Shown: positions 1 through 12,700 of the stretch, in pieces
How the letters are laid out: every line of letters begins with the position of its first letter
How positions within the stretch are numbered: position 1 is the first letter of the stretch
Source: Doris montereyensis
Lineage: Eukaryota > Mollusca > Gastropoda > Nudibranchia > Dorididae
Direction of reading: 5' to 3'
Assembly: GCA_037039925.1 (NCBI GenBank)
Contig: JAXRKP010000161.1
Span: 212,001 to 276,000 of the forward strand
DNA length: 64,000 nucleotides
Program-made: the position numbers and the translations under genes
The notes under the pieces: model-generated
Databases searched by the model: none
What the model saw: the letters and a program-made list of their open reading frames with translations, nothing else
What the model was told of the DNA's origin: nothing

Positions 1-629
1 ACGAACCGCAAGAACAAACACTAAAATCAATAGAGCATACAGTCAGTTGAACCAAAAAAGGAAGGAAAAATCTAAATTCATGAGAAATTACATTGTACAA
101 TGTTGCGCGATTGGGAGAATTTTCAGCTTTGGCAAAATTGAAAATTTTAAGTTCAGGTATCAGTAACCTTGGGTGCTGGCACCCATGATTGGAAAGCTCT
201 TTGTCTTCATTTTTGGTTTTCTTTTTTTTTTTGTCTGAATTCTTAGTGCTCAAAACATTTGTTTTTGTGCTTTCTCTTTATTTTTATTTTCTCTTTTTTG
301 TTTGTTTGTAGCTTCCTAGTTGATGAATGATAACTGTCATATTTAAGGGTCGAGTAAGAATGTCAAGAGTGGCTTATTTATTCCTAGAAGAAAATATACA
401 ATCAATTTTCTTTCTAGTGTTCAGTACTAAATTAAGCAATAGCTAAGTACAATTATGTTGGAGGCAAGAGTATAGGATCCAATTTTTTAGGGCATGTCTA
501 TAACATTTTTAATAGTATTTAAAGAACTGACTTGAATTTTTGCTTTCAAGAAGTTTTACAACAAAGCTGTTTAAAAAATAATAACTCTTGTTCTCTACCT
601 CTTTAATGTATGTTTTTATAATTTGACAG
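1..629 (+). other. UBR5 intron, left edge of window
   Basis: The stretch is AT-rich and holds only poly-T and pyrimidine runs. I see no exon or mobile element in it. It should be the end of the intron that follows the UBR-box exons. Confidence 0.6.
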
Positions 630-734
630 TGGTCCTGATGTTGTGTACGAGAACAGATCTACTTGGAGAGTCAAAGTGGTACGGCTCGTCTAGACAAATT
701 CACTCACTGCCTCATAGTCAAATGTAGCAATGAA
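630..734 (+). CDS. UBR5: UBR5 exon after the UBR box (frameshifted)
   Basis: The main frame reads [18 protein letters not shown] then [11 protein letters not shown], which fits the conserved EEQVYL...FTHCLIVKC segment of UBR5. The first roughly 15 bases are in another frame, and the main frame has a TGA at the third codon, so one extra base is likely around 640-650. The acceptor is TTTGACAG and the donor GTAAGT. Confidence 0.8.
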
Positions 735-3700
735 GTAAGTGATGTCCTTTTAGGTGTGGTGTTGGGGTTTAGACCTGACATCTTTGAAAGCAAAATGATA
801 TTGTTGACAAAGTTGTTTGAAACAGTTATATAGTGGTTAGAATGAAGAGATATCTTTATTTGTCTCAGACATCTTTTTTTGTTCTAATTCCCCCCCCCTT
901 CCCCCCCCCTCCCTTTTTTTTTGTTTTGTTTTGTTTTTTAATGTTTAAAATAAATTTTTACTTTGGTTTTCATTGCTCCTTTTTTGTCTTCATGACTTGA
1001 GATAACTGTAAAAGTCATCAAACAAGTAAATGGTGTCAATACGATCCCTGTCCTGTTGTCACGCTCAGAGTGGGCGATGCTTGTGCAGGGCATTTAGAAC
1101 TGATTTTACGTTTATTAAAGTTAAATTGGCTTTAAAATGACTTCATCACTCCAAATTAGACAGAATTATCTCTGTTTATTTTCTTGTTTATTCAATTTTA
1201 GTTTAGCTCTGATTTTTTTTTTTTTTCTCTCCTACATGTTATGTAAATTTCATGATTTTTTTGTGATACTTTGCTTTGGATTTAAGTAGTTTACTCTTAG
1301 TAATTGTGACTTTATTTCTTTGGCTTTAAAAAAAAAAAGAAAAGAAGTCTGATAGTTTACATGGATGATATACATGGGCTGAGTTTTTGTTATTTAAAAT
1401 GTTGTTACATTGCAGGTTTAATATGTAAGATTACTGAGCTTAGTAATTGGAATCATATTGACTACTGTAAAACCCTCAAAGTATTTTGATGACCATGTGG
1501 GGGAGGCAGTGTTGTTGGTTTTGGTTTTAATTTTTCATAACTACTGGAGATTCAACATGTGCTTTCATTTCCAAAGCAAATTAATCCTTTCTAACTGTTT
1601 TAGATGTTGGATACACTTCTGACAACTCTTATTCGAGAAATGCAGACACCAGACCAACCTGCACAGCGAGATGAAGCCAAACAAGTCACCCGTCGTTTTG
1701 TGCGTTCTGTTGCCCGTGTTTTTGTAGTGTTAAACATCAGTATGCTACCTGCCTCAAGCAAAAAACGCAGGTATGCGTCTCTTTTCTCTTCTTAAATTTC
1801 AACCCTATTTGCTTGTGAAGTATTTCTTCGTCTTTTTTTTTTTTATAGTCCTCTGTAAATGAAGTGTGAATCATGCCAAAACTTTTTATAAATACAAGTT
1901 ATAAGTAGTGTCAGTCATGAATCTTTTTCAATTCAGCTGAGACATCACAATATAAAATTTGATATTACTGTTTTTATCAAAGGCACAATTTTTTAAAATG
2001 TTGTTTTTTCAAAAAGTTTGTATATAATAAATAATAACATTATAGTTTGGTATTGAAAGTCCTTTTCTTAATTATTGAAATGTTTTGGTTTTTTTCTTTG
2101 TTTTTTTCTCCAGTCTCCATGCTCCCCCTTGCCAACCAGTGATGAAGTGTAAGCGAGTTTTCCAGGCCCTGATTACTATAGCCATAGAAGAGTTGTGTCA
2201 AATGGCCGATGCCCTCATTTCACCTGTCCGTATGGGTGTGGCCCGTCCCACGGCTCCCTTTGGTCTGGTCAGCATAAACTCAGAGGCTGTCCAGGTCAGT
2301 ATCTTAGATGGAATCCCAAGTTCCGTGTGCAAGAATTCATAAATTGGCCCTTATGCACCCACACCCATTATGACAATTTATGCGTTTTCAACTTCCATTG
2401 ATTTTTTCTTTTTCTCACGTCAATGGCTGGGCTGGGCTGGGCTGCTTTTTGCGGAGTATCCTTCAGTCCTTTACTATGGATAACAGTCACCATGTTTTAA
2501 TTTGTGACTGAAACGTCCATTTTTACTTCTCAATAGTATCCAGATACATGTATTGAAATTTGAATTTTAGGCTAATGGAAGGAAAGCATTTATTAGCTTT
2601 TGATGTATCTATGTGTTGTTTAGTTCAAGATTTATATACAAACACAAGACATTATCTTCAGTCATTGAAAACTATTCTGTTGCTTTTTTTTTTTTTCCTT
2701 TCAGGGAAGTGAAGAATTATTTGTTCTGGATCCCCTTCCACCTCGACCTTCCTCAGCAGACGCTCCGAATCAACGCATGCCCATCGTCTCTCACCGGTCC
2801 CCGCGACACCGCTCACAGTCATCTGTCAGACAGCCTGCAGACGAAGAGAGGCTGCCTGTAGATATTGAAGAGGTTTGTGACTTTTTGAAGACAGTAAAAT
2901 AAACCCTATATTTTAGACAGTAAAATTAACCCTATATTTTAGAAAATTAAGGTGAAGAGTAATGGAAGGGAATGTGTGAAAAGTTCACTGGCAAATTTTT
3001 TTATAAATTGTTTAATTTTCATGAATGGATGACAGATTAAGACATCAGGAGAGATCAAGATGGTAAAGATAAGATGTGGCTTGTCTATTTGAAAACAGAA
3101 TATGAAAGTCAATAAGATATGTTTAATTTTCTTCAGGTGGAAGTAGTGGAGAGTATGCAAGTAGACGATGATCATAGCGACAGAGAGGATCGTGATGACC
3201 GCCAGTCAGAGCACTCCGACCACGACCTTGACCACGATCCAGAACAACCTCCTCCTGACGCGGAAGATGGTACGTGTTTATATAAAACTATTTTTTATTA
3301 TCATTCTTATTATATTTATAATTTGTTTGAAAGAATGAGAAAGACACAGAGACAGCAAGATCGTACTGGCGTAATTTGATTCCTGAAAGCTTGTTTTTAT
3401 AAATAGTAATCTCTCTTACATTGCGCCTTAGTAAATAATGGTTGGTTATTGGTTTTCTCTGTTGTTGATACATCTCTCATTAAATCATTTAAGAAAAAAA
3501 ATGCTTTTTCAAAAAATTTGTGGTAAATTGAAATATCTATGTAGGCAAGCTTTTAGTATATTAACTCTGGAGAAAATAAAAACAAAAAAGCTGTTTAAGA
3601 GCAATCAATAATATTTTTTGGTCTCTTTATGAATGTAAATTACATCGACGGTGAAAGTCACAAACATGTAAGTCCAATTTTGGATGTTTTGAGAAAATCG

Positions 3701-6700
3701 AAGAAAAAATGCTGTGCATTTTGTAAGTGTCAAAAATTTGAACCAATAGGGATACACGGATTGCTCATACGTTTATTATACGGGTTTCTATTGGTTTTTG
3801 TGCCACGAAATCCTAACTAAATGAAGCATATGGACTTCATAATGTTAAAAAAGTGGGGAAATAGGTGTTACTGGTTTTAGACGTACATGTTTTGCGACTT
3901 TCACCATGGACATTTAAGTGACAGAAAAATGTGTGAGAGAACGTTGACCAGCTAATTTGCACTGCCATTCTGCTAGCACTTTGTTGAAGTGTCATTTTTA
4001 ACTATGGAATGGTAACGTATTCTTCCCTCCTGGCCCCCAGGTCCAGCTGAGAGTGACATGAGTTTGATCATGCTAACCGAAGAGTCTGACAGTGACAGTG
4101 AGAGCAGTCACAGCAACCAGGACAATGTGAGCGTCCAGAGGTCAGCTGTCACCATGGCAACCGCTGGATCAGATGCAGGTAGATTTGAGGCGGAAGGTAG
4201 TGATGGGAGGGCACCTTATCTTGACTGGTCCCATTCCGCTGGTGGAATCTGAAACGGGAAATTTCATATCATGGAGTTTTCTTTTCGGGAACATGGCTGT
4301 GCAGGCTAGTGCTGTGAGCATTCCTTTAGTTTGCCAGCCGGGCGCGCAATAAATCACTTGTCAGTGACCACCCAGGGAATTTCCCGGTGCGCATCAGGTT
4401 TCCCGTTATTGTGCTGATATCGGCGTGATATCATTTATTGTTTTGCCCTGTTATTCCATGGATGCCACTGAGGCGAACATCGTTTTCTCACTATCTCACG
4501 TTTTGTGCTTTCAGACTGCTATTTCCATTGGTAGGGTATTTTTCCTTGTGTTACAGTGGTTATTTTAAAATACGTTTTTTTTATCCACTAAGTGATTAAC
4601 TATCATTAGCTAATATTTAAATATCTTCATTTGGCTAAGTCAAATTTAGTTGTCTTTGTTTCAATCCACTATGCTTTTATTGTTGTTCAATCTGTGAAAA
4701 TCGTGCACATAACCACCCATATAATGTGAGTTGTGAATATTTTTCTTATCTGTAGCAGGATGTTATCGGCAAGCAGCTTATGATGGCTCATTCCATTGTT
4801 TCACATAACAGTCTTGTTAATGACTTGTGCCGTGCCTGTGGTGAACGTGTTTTAAAATGTCAGCAAAGACGACAGTATTGTTCTAAAACTTCATGCGTTT
4901 GTTTTAAAGACGATCTTTTATTATATTTTGATATAAACATTGACACTGACATTGAAGGTTGTCACTCTTCATTTGTGTGCTGAAATTGCAAGAAGAGAAT
5001 AAACAATTTGAAAAAGAGGACAAATAATAGCAACACTCTAACAACAGCCAGAAATTTAATGCAAACGTCTCAACACATTTGGGCGAGTTTTAATGCAGAC
5101 CTTACCAAGCAAGAATGTTTTGTTTGCCGTCACCACACACAGCTTTGTTTAGGCCTGATAGTGATATATAATAAACGAAAAGCAACAGACATCATCAGAA
5201 ACTCCAGCAATACCGAGTCGACAGCCAAAATACCCTACAGTCACTACAAACATGACAGATGAGCTAACGGCAAGCATCACAACACGAGCAGCAGAGGCCT
5301 CGTTTACATCAGAGATGACAGATTCACTAACTCAAAACAATACAACAGAATCAACAGATCAGATCAGTAATTCACATGCAGGCAATGAAGATACTTTCAT
5401 CAACAATTCCGTCATTTTCCCACAGCATTTCATCCATTCTACACCAATCAAACAAAAACCACAGATGACAGACTGAATGTACAGACAACGTGAACGTACT
5501 GGACAAATTATTTCAAATCAAAAGTCAATTCAATAGCATAAATGAAGCATTCGGTCAAGTTCATTCACGCATTTCACACACAGGGCCAATAGATGAAAAC
5601 ACTATAGCTCTCATTCACACCAAAAAGACAAGTACATGAAACTGTACCGTAAATCGTTCCCCTACAAGCATCCTTCCTAAACATCATATCTTAGAAAGAT
5701 ACTGCATTCCTTTTATTGAAAGACACAGACTGGGGTTAGGTTTATTAGGTGAACAGGCAGGGAGTTTATTCATTCAACAGTTGCAAAACTAGAGAAGAGG
5801 GTAAATGCAATAAGAAATGAATCATAACAATTACACACAGTCATGAATTCCAGCCTTTACAAACATCACAACGATTACAATCACTAATCCCACCGAAAAA
5901 GAAAAACAAATCATAAAACTAAAAAATTATCAACACATAGGCCTACACTGTAGCATCTCTCACTGCGGCTTTATTGTGCGGCAACTGTACATTTTATATG
6001 GTGAACTGTGACTAAATATCTCACTTATTTAATGAAACACAATGGAGGGTATGTCCTTACAAACTGTTTGACAATAGTTATCTATATCGCATAGCAATAT
6101 GTTGCATAACGTTATTGTTTTTCAAGGAAGCAGAAATAACATTATATTTTCCAAGGAATGTTCATGTACTGGATGATACAACTCTGCTTATAAAGAAAGG
6201 CAATTGAGTTAGTAAAATGCACACCAAGGTCAATGAGAAGCTGAGTGTTCTCAATTGACAGCACCATGATATGTGCATTAGAGGTAACCATATGGAAATG
6301 CCAATTATGAGAAAATCAGATGTGGGCGGGATTTACAGAAATACAGTTAAATCAGTAAATTCTTCTTCTTTCGTATTGTATACTTTTTGAAAAAAAGAAA
6401 AATTTGGCAAAATGTGCAAATCGACATAAAAGAAGTAAGATAATGTCATTAAATATGTCAAACTTTGCCCGGCCTATACCTATTAATAAAGTTATCATGT
6501 GAGACAATGTCTGATTAAAAGTGTCAGGACAACAAATAAACTTTATGTTTTTAGTCAAACGAAAGTGTATTTTTCCGTCTTGTGGTGTTTGTAGTTGTTT
6601 TCAATAGGCCATGTTACACAACCTACGCCGAGAGTAACGGCACACTTAAGCGTGCGCCCGCTGTGAACTCTATCTGACGTCACCGAGGTCAACCTCGATG

Positions 6701-9700
6701 GTCGACGAGAAACTAAACGAACGCTCCTGCACAGCTGTCGGTAGGGGGCAGGGGATCAAATTGTAGAGCTGACACCGAGCTAATCATTTAAATCTCAGTC
6801 TTTTTGTGAGCACAGGCCAATAAAAGTGTTCCTATCAAAGGCTTTCCTCAATTTTTGTTGTTGAGTTTGCTGTTAGAATCCCTTATTTGTCATGACGAGA
6901 TTAAGGATCTTTGACTGTATGTCCACATTGTTGAAAAGTTTGATGATTTGCTTATATCTGATGTAATTCATTCTGGAAACTCCTACATTAAATAGAAATA
7001 AATGCTTTTGTGCTGGATTCAATAGAATGAGTCGGTAGTACCAATGTGATCATTTACTTTTTAAAAGAATATTGTATCTGTGATCTTGAATATGGCTGTC
7101 ATTCAATTTATATCCTTGTAATGTTTGTTTTGTTTCTTTTTAGTCAAAAGTGAACGCATTGAACCACAGTGTCATGTATAATTTCTATAATGTTTCTTTC
7201 TAGTCAAAAGTGAATGCATTGAACAGTGTCGTGTATAATTTCTATAATGTTTCTTTCTAGTCAAAAGTGAATGCATTGAACCACAGTGTCATGTATAATT
7301 TCTATAATGTTTCTTTCTAGTCAAAAGTGAATACATTGAACCACAGTGTCGTGTATAATTTCTATAATGTTTTCTTTCTAGTCAAAAGTGAATGCATTGA
7401 ACCACAGTGTCATGTATAATTTCTATAATGTTTCTTACTAGTCAAAAGTGAATGCATTGAACCACAGTGTCGTGTATAATTTCTATAATGTTTCTTTCTA
7501 GTCAAAAGCGAATGCATTGAACCACAGTGTCATATATAATTTCTATAATGTTTCTTACTAGTCAAAAGTGAATGCATTGAACCACAGTGTCGTGTATAAT
7601 TTCTATAATGTTTTTTCTAGTCAAAAGTGAATGCATTGAACCACAGTGTCATGTATAATTTCTATAATGTTTTTTTCTAGTCAAAAGTGAATGCATTGAA
7701 CCACAGTGTCATATATAATTTCTATAATGTTTCTTACTAGTCAAAAGTGAATGCATTGAACCACAGTGTCGTGTATAATTTCTATAATGTTTCTTTTTAG
7801 TCAAAAGTGAATGTATTGAATCACAGTGTCATGTATAATTTCTATAATGTATCTTTCATTCAGGCCTGGGCAGTCTGGCGCATTTTTCAGAAGATTCTGG
7901 AGACTCCTCTAACCAGGAGGAAGATTATGAAAGTGAGGCTGGAGAAAGTGAAGAGCACGATACAGATGAATTCATCTACCTGGACGAACAGCTAGAGAGG
8001 CCAACCACGTTGGGGCCCGGAGCTCAGGGACAGCGGACACTGCAGGCACCACAAACCATGCAGTGGGCCATTCGCCAGAGAGAGCCTTTCTCTACCACCT
8101 CGTCTAACAGACCTCCCACAACCACTACCACTACCAGCACGGCTGGTATGTCCTCATCATCATTGCGTACGTAGTTTTTTACATTTTACTTAAGGCGTTT
8201 ACTGTTATTTAAGCTTCTGTCCTTGTTGGTGAAGAAGACATGAATGTTTTTTGGTTAGTTCATAAATCTTTGAAAATTAAAATGTTCTCCAAGTGATGTT
8301 CTCTTGATGTTGCATGCAATAGTGTTGTATATGAACTCCTTGAATGGTTTTAACCAACTCAAAATCATTTACCTGTTTCTGTATTGAGAGGGTCTTTGTT
8401 TACAGATTGGAAGCTTTAGAGATGATCTCCTTGTGTGTTATATTTTCGTACAGTTATTTTTTGTTTTTTTGTTCAGGAAGTTGGTTCTGTGGTCATGTTG
8501 TGTTTTAGTTTTTGTGTGTGTTTGTGAACATTTGTTAAATCACCCAGCCAGAGTAGTTAACTAAGAGACGAGCATAATTACAGGGGGGGGGGGGGGGGGA
8601 TATTATCTGTCTTTGAATGTTTCTGCTTGCTAGTTGATAAAAATGGTAATGTATTAGTAGTAGTATTTTAGTAGACGGCGCTGATTTGGCTATATTGTAC
8701 GATTGTTCATTAAAACCTTTATCATCCCTAATATGTGAACAGGGGATTTTGTGCTCAGACAACACTTTATTATTTCCAGAACACGTTACAAACGCATGTC
8801 TTAAACATTTGCACATAAGACCTTGAGGATTTTTCTTTTTCTTCCATTTTTTGGTGCGACATAATACCAGATATAACATTATTTGAATTGACTAATAGAT
8901 AGATTTATTGTGAAAACTTAAAAGATGAATACTTTTCTTGCCTGGGTGTAGTTTTATTGTGAAAACTTCAAAGAGGAAAATTTTTCTTGCCTGGATGGGA
9001 ATTGGAATCCAAAATTTTTGTTTTGTCAGATGAACATCATGTCTCACAACCCTTTGTTGTCGACTTATCAAGTAAGAGAGACAGGTATAACAATGATAAG
9101 AGAGACAGGTATAGCAGTCGTAAGAGAGACAGGTACATCAGTCGTAAGAGAGACAGGTACAGCAGTCGTAAGAGAGACAGGTACATCAGTCGTGAGAGAG
9201 ACAGGTACAGCAGTTGTAAGAGAGACAGGTACATCAGTCGTAAGAGAGACAGGTACAGCAGTTGTAAGAGAGACAGGTACATCAGTCGTAAGAGAGATGG
9301 GTACAGCAGTTGTAAGAGAGAGACAGGTACATCAGGTAAGAGAGACAGGTACAGCAGTTGTAAGAGAGACAGGTACATCAGTAAGAGAGACAGGTACAGC
9401 AGTTGTAAGAGAGACAGGTACATCACAGGTACAGCAGTTGTAAGAGAGACAGGTACATCAGTCGTAAGAGAGACAGGTACAGCAGTTGTAAGAGAGACAG
9501 GTACATCAGTCGTAAGAGAGACAGGTACAGCAGTTGTAAGAGAGACAGGTATAGTAGTCGTAAGACCCTTGGCTATCAGGCCATCAACCAGCTTTTCATT
9601 ATTCAAATAAACACCTGACATGCCATTCATCATCTCATCATTGGTAAAAGCAAAACATAACCATTTACCCCCGTGAACACATTTATTTTGTTCGATTGAC

Positions 9701-12700
9701 TCCAGGAAGATCTTAGTTTGCCACATCATCCAGATTTTATTTAAAGAAATGAATATTAGACAAGTTCACCATGATTTTTTAGGAATGTCTTGTTTTATCT
9801 TTGAATTTAAAAGAAGTTTTCCGTCATTGTTTTTTTTTTTACCATTATCTAGGTGCAGGAAATAGCCTGATCTACATTGATCCCACCACGTTGCGCCGTT
9901 CTGTTCCCGTGGCAACTCCCACGGCCACCAATCAGGACAGTCCCGTAACAATGGCAGCTACGGCCAGCCAGCTAGCACGTGCCTTTGGCATCATGGTCCG
10001 ACAGATCACAGACCTGCTAAACGTGCTGCCTTACTTCCATGCTCCGACTCCAAGCCTACCTCGTGTCCTAGATGTCACCCCACAAGACGAACAACATCTT
10101 CAGGTAGATAACCATTGTTTTGATTTTTGAAGTCTTAGGAAGGCAGTTTAAAGTGGGAGGTGTTTTCTTTTATGACAGATTAATGGTTGTTTTTTTACTT
10201 TCCTCATGTTTAAATACTATGAAAGTGGTCTCCTTATGCTGCCTAGTTGATGTATTTGGTATCCCAAAAATGTTTGCAAGCATTATAATTTTAGAGCTAA
10301 AACTTGTTTTGTAACTGCAATTCATAGAATGTACATGCGTCATGTGTATTACAAATCTTACAATTTTTCAAATGTGTTTTTCTTTAATTAAAAAAAAAAG
10401 TTAAGACATTTTCTTTTGTTTTGTTCTATTGTTTCTATTTGATGCAGACGTTCAATGATCCACATATTTTGTTGGCAATATATTTCAATAGTCTTTCTTT
10501 TTAGTTTTATTATACACTTTGATGTAGCAATTTAATACCAGGTGTCTTCTGAGATTCTATAGTGTCCTCATTTCTATCTCCTGTCCTAATTTCCATCTTT
10601 TTCCCCTGATATTTTTGTCATTGTACCAATGGTTTGAATCTGCAGGTCTACTTAGAGCAACACCTGCGCCCTACCTGGCAATGGCTAGTATCGGTAATGG
10701 ACTCGACAGAAGCCCAGCTGCGATTTGGCTCTGCTTTAAGCAACAACAGTGACCCATCATGTCCCCAGCATCCACTTCACACCAATTACTCCAGGACCCA
10801 GCGGGAACGCTCTGCGCCACCAAGGGAGGAGGCAAGATCTTTGCAAGTGTTAGAACACAGCCGAAGGCGACTTCGATTTGGCACCCTTGGTAAATTTTTT
10901 ATTTTATTATTCACTGCATTTGAAGTTATTTATGATTAAGTGTTATTGTGATAATTCAGGAATGGTTATGATAAACATGATTCTACCCAACTAAAAAAAA
11001 AATTGCTTTGAATATTTGTTTTGCGATAAGTGAAATGATGAAGTCTGTTAACATTCAAATTCTCCCAGTCATATTTGAGATTTTCAGGCATACAATTCTT
11101 AAGCCTGTAAGAGTACAGATTGTCATTTCTCTTACTCGTTTTCAATAACGGAGAAAGTTGTTGCAAGTTGCCACAAAAGAAATGCAGTGTCAGATGAGTC
11201 AGAGAAGTTTTCAAAGTCGATTGGTTCTCAGCCTATGTTTTCAAAGGTGATCTTGAGTCTTGATGTAACTTTTGAATTTTGCCGGAGCCAGAGCAAACCT
11301 TTTGGCTCTCTCCAGTATGCACCACAGGATGACATACTATTTCATGCCTCTTGAGTTTACCTTGGACAAGGGCTTAATTTTGATCCCTCAAAGTTTTATA
11401 GACGGTTGTGTGCCGATCTCTTAGCTTTTAAACTAAAGATCATTCTCCACCCCTTATGTCAAATAGTTTGAAAAGCTTTCATAGTTCGGTCAAGTCACTT
11501 CTAGTTGAAATTTGCACCCCAGTCTTGCACCTATTAAACTTTCCTTTGTGTCAAAGGGTGGTGTTTTCTGAAATGGTGTTTTCTGAAATACAAATCATAG
11601 AAAGAGAAGAGAAAGAAAAGCATTCAATTGAAATTTAACCATACGACTTTCCTCCACATTTAGCGCTAACACTTCCAGAAGATGATTTTCATTTATCAGA
11701 TGCTTTGTATGAAATTCCAACATCAAAAGTCATTGTCTGTTACCTTTTCGTTTAGTTAGTTTGACTATTAATTTGGTGTAGGAAGAAGAATTATAAGGAT
11801 AAGCATAGTCATCTTTATTTTTTTGAATTTTTACATTGTTTTTCCACAGCCCCTGCTGCAGACGGTAACTCAGCAAGGCGTGATTTTCTAAGTTATGCCC
11901 TGTCGCTGATGCGAAGCCATCATGACGAGCATTCCGATTCTCTGCCCATCATGGACATCACAGCTCTCAAGCACACAGCATACGTCTTTGATGCTCTCAT
12001 CTATTACATGCGCACAGCACCAGACTCAGATGTGGAAGCCCTTAGGGACGGAATCTCTGTCACGTCATGGCAAGATGGAGAGGAGGCGGAAGATGAACAC
12101 GATGATGAACTTGCCGGAAACACGTCAACGGCTGGCCTCAATCTGGACTCTGAGAGCACTGATGGTGACAGCGACAGTGCCACAAGGCTGGGTCGTAGGC
12201 ACCCGTTTTTCCAGCGATCGGATTCCACCATTTTCATGGGTTGTCCACCCCCAGATCCTTTCCACACTCCATTAGTGGAGGCCTTGCCCCTGGCAGATCA
12301 ACCTCATTTGCTGCAGCCAAATGCTCGCCGTGAAGACTACTTTGGTATGGCCAAGCCAACCGTGATCTCCAAGCACGGAGAAGGAACCTCCATAACCCTG
12401 GCTCAGCAGCTGCCCCTCAGTCTGGCCTTGTCTACCCACCCTGAAGACGAAACGGTCCCAGCTGGCCCGTAAACTGAAGAATGCTGCCTTCCAGCCCATA
12501 TCTGCTGCTCCTCTGGGTAGTAGCACCTTAGCATCCTCCAGCCGAGTTGCTTCAAACGCAACGTTGCCAGTTCCCAGTAGTCGAAATTCTGCTGCAAATG
12601 AGCATCTAAGATCAGCAGACATCTTCCCTCAAAGCGTTGCTGTGAATTTGTCACTTTCTGCCAGTAACACTACTAGTCTCAGTCACGACCACATGGAAAA

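Noticed and set aside
8987..9729. Repetitive frames on both strands ([12 protein letters not shown] and [11 protein letters not shown])
   Set aside because: They come from the 24-bp minisatellite in a UBR5 intron; both strands are open, which is typical of 3n arrays.
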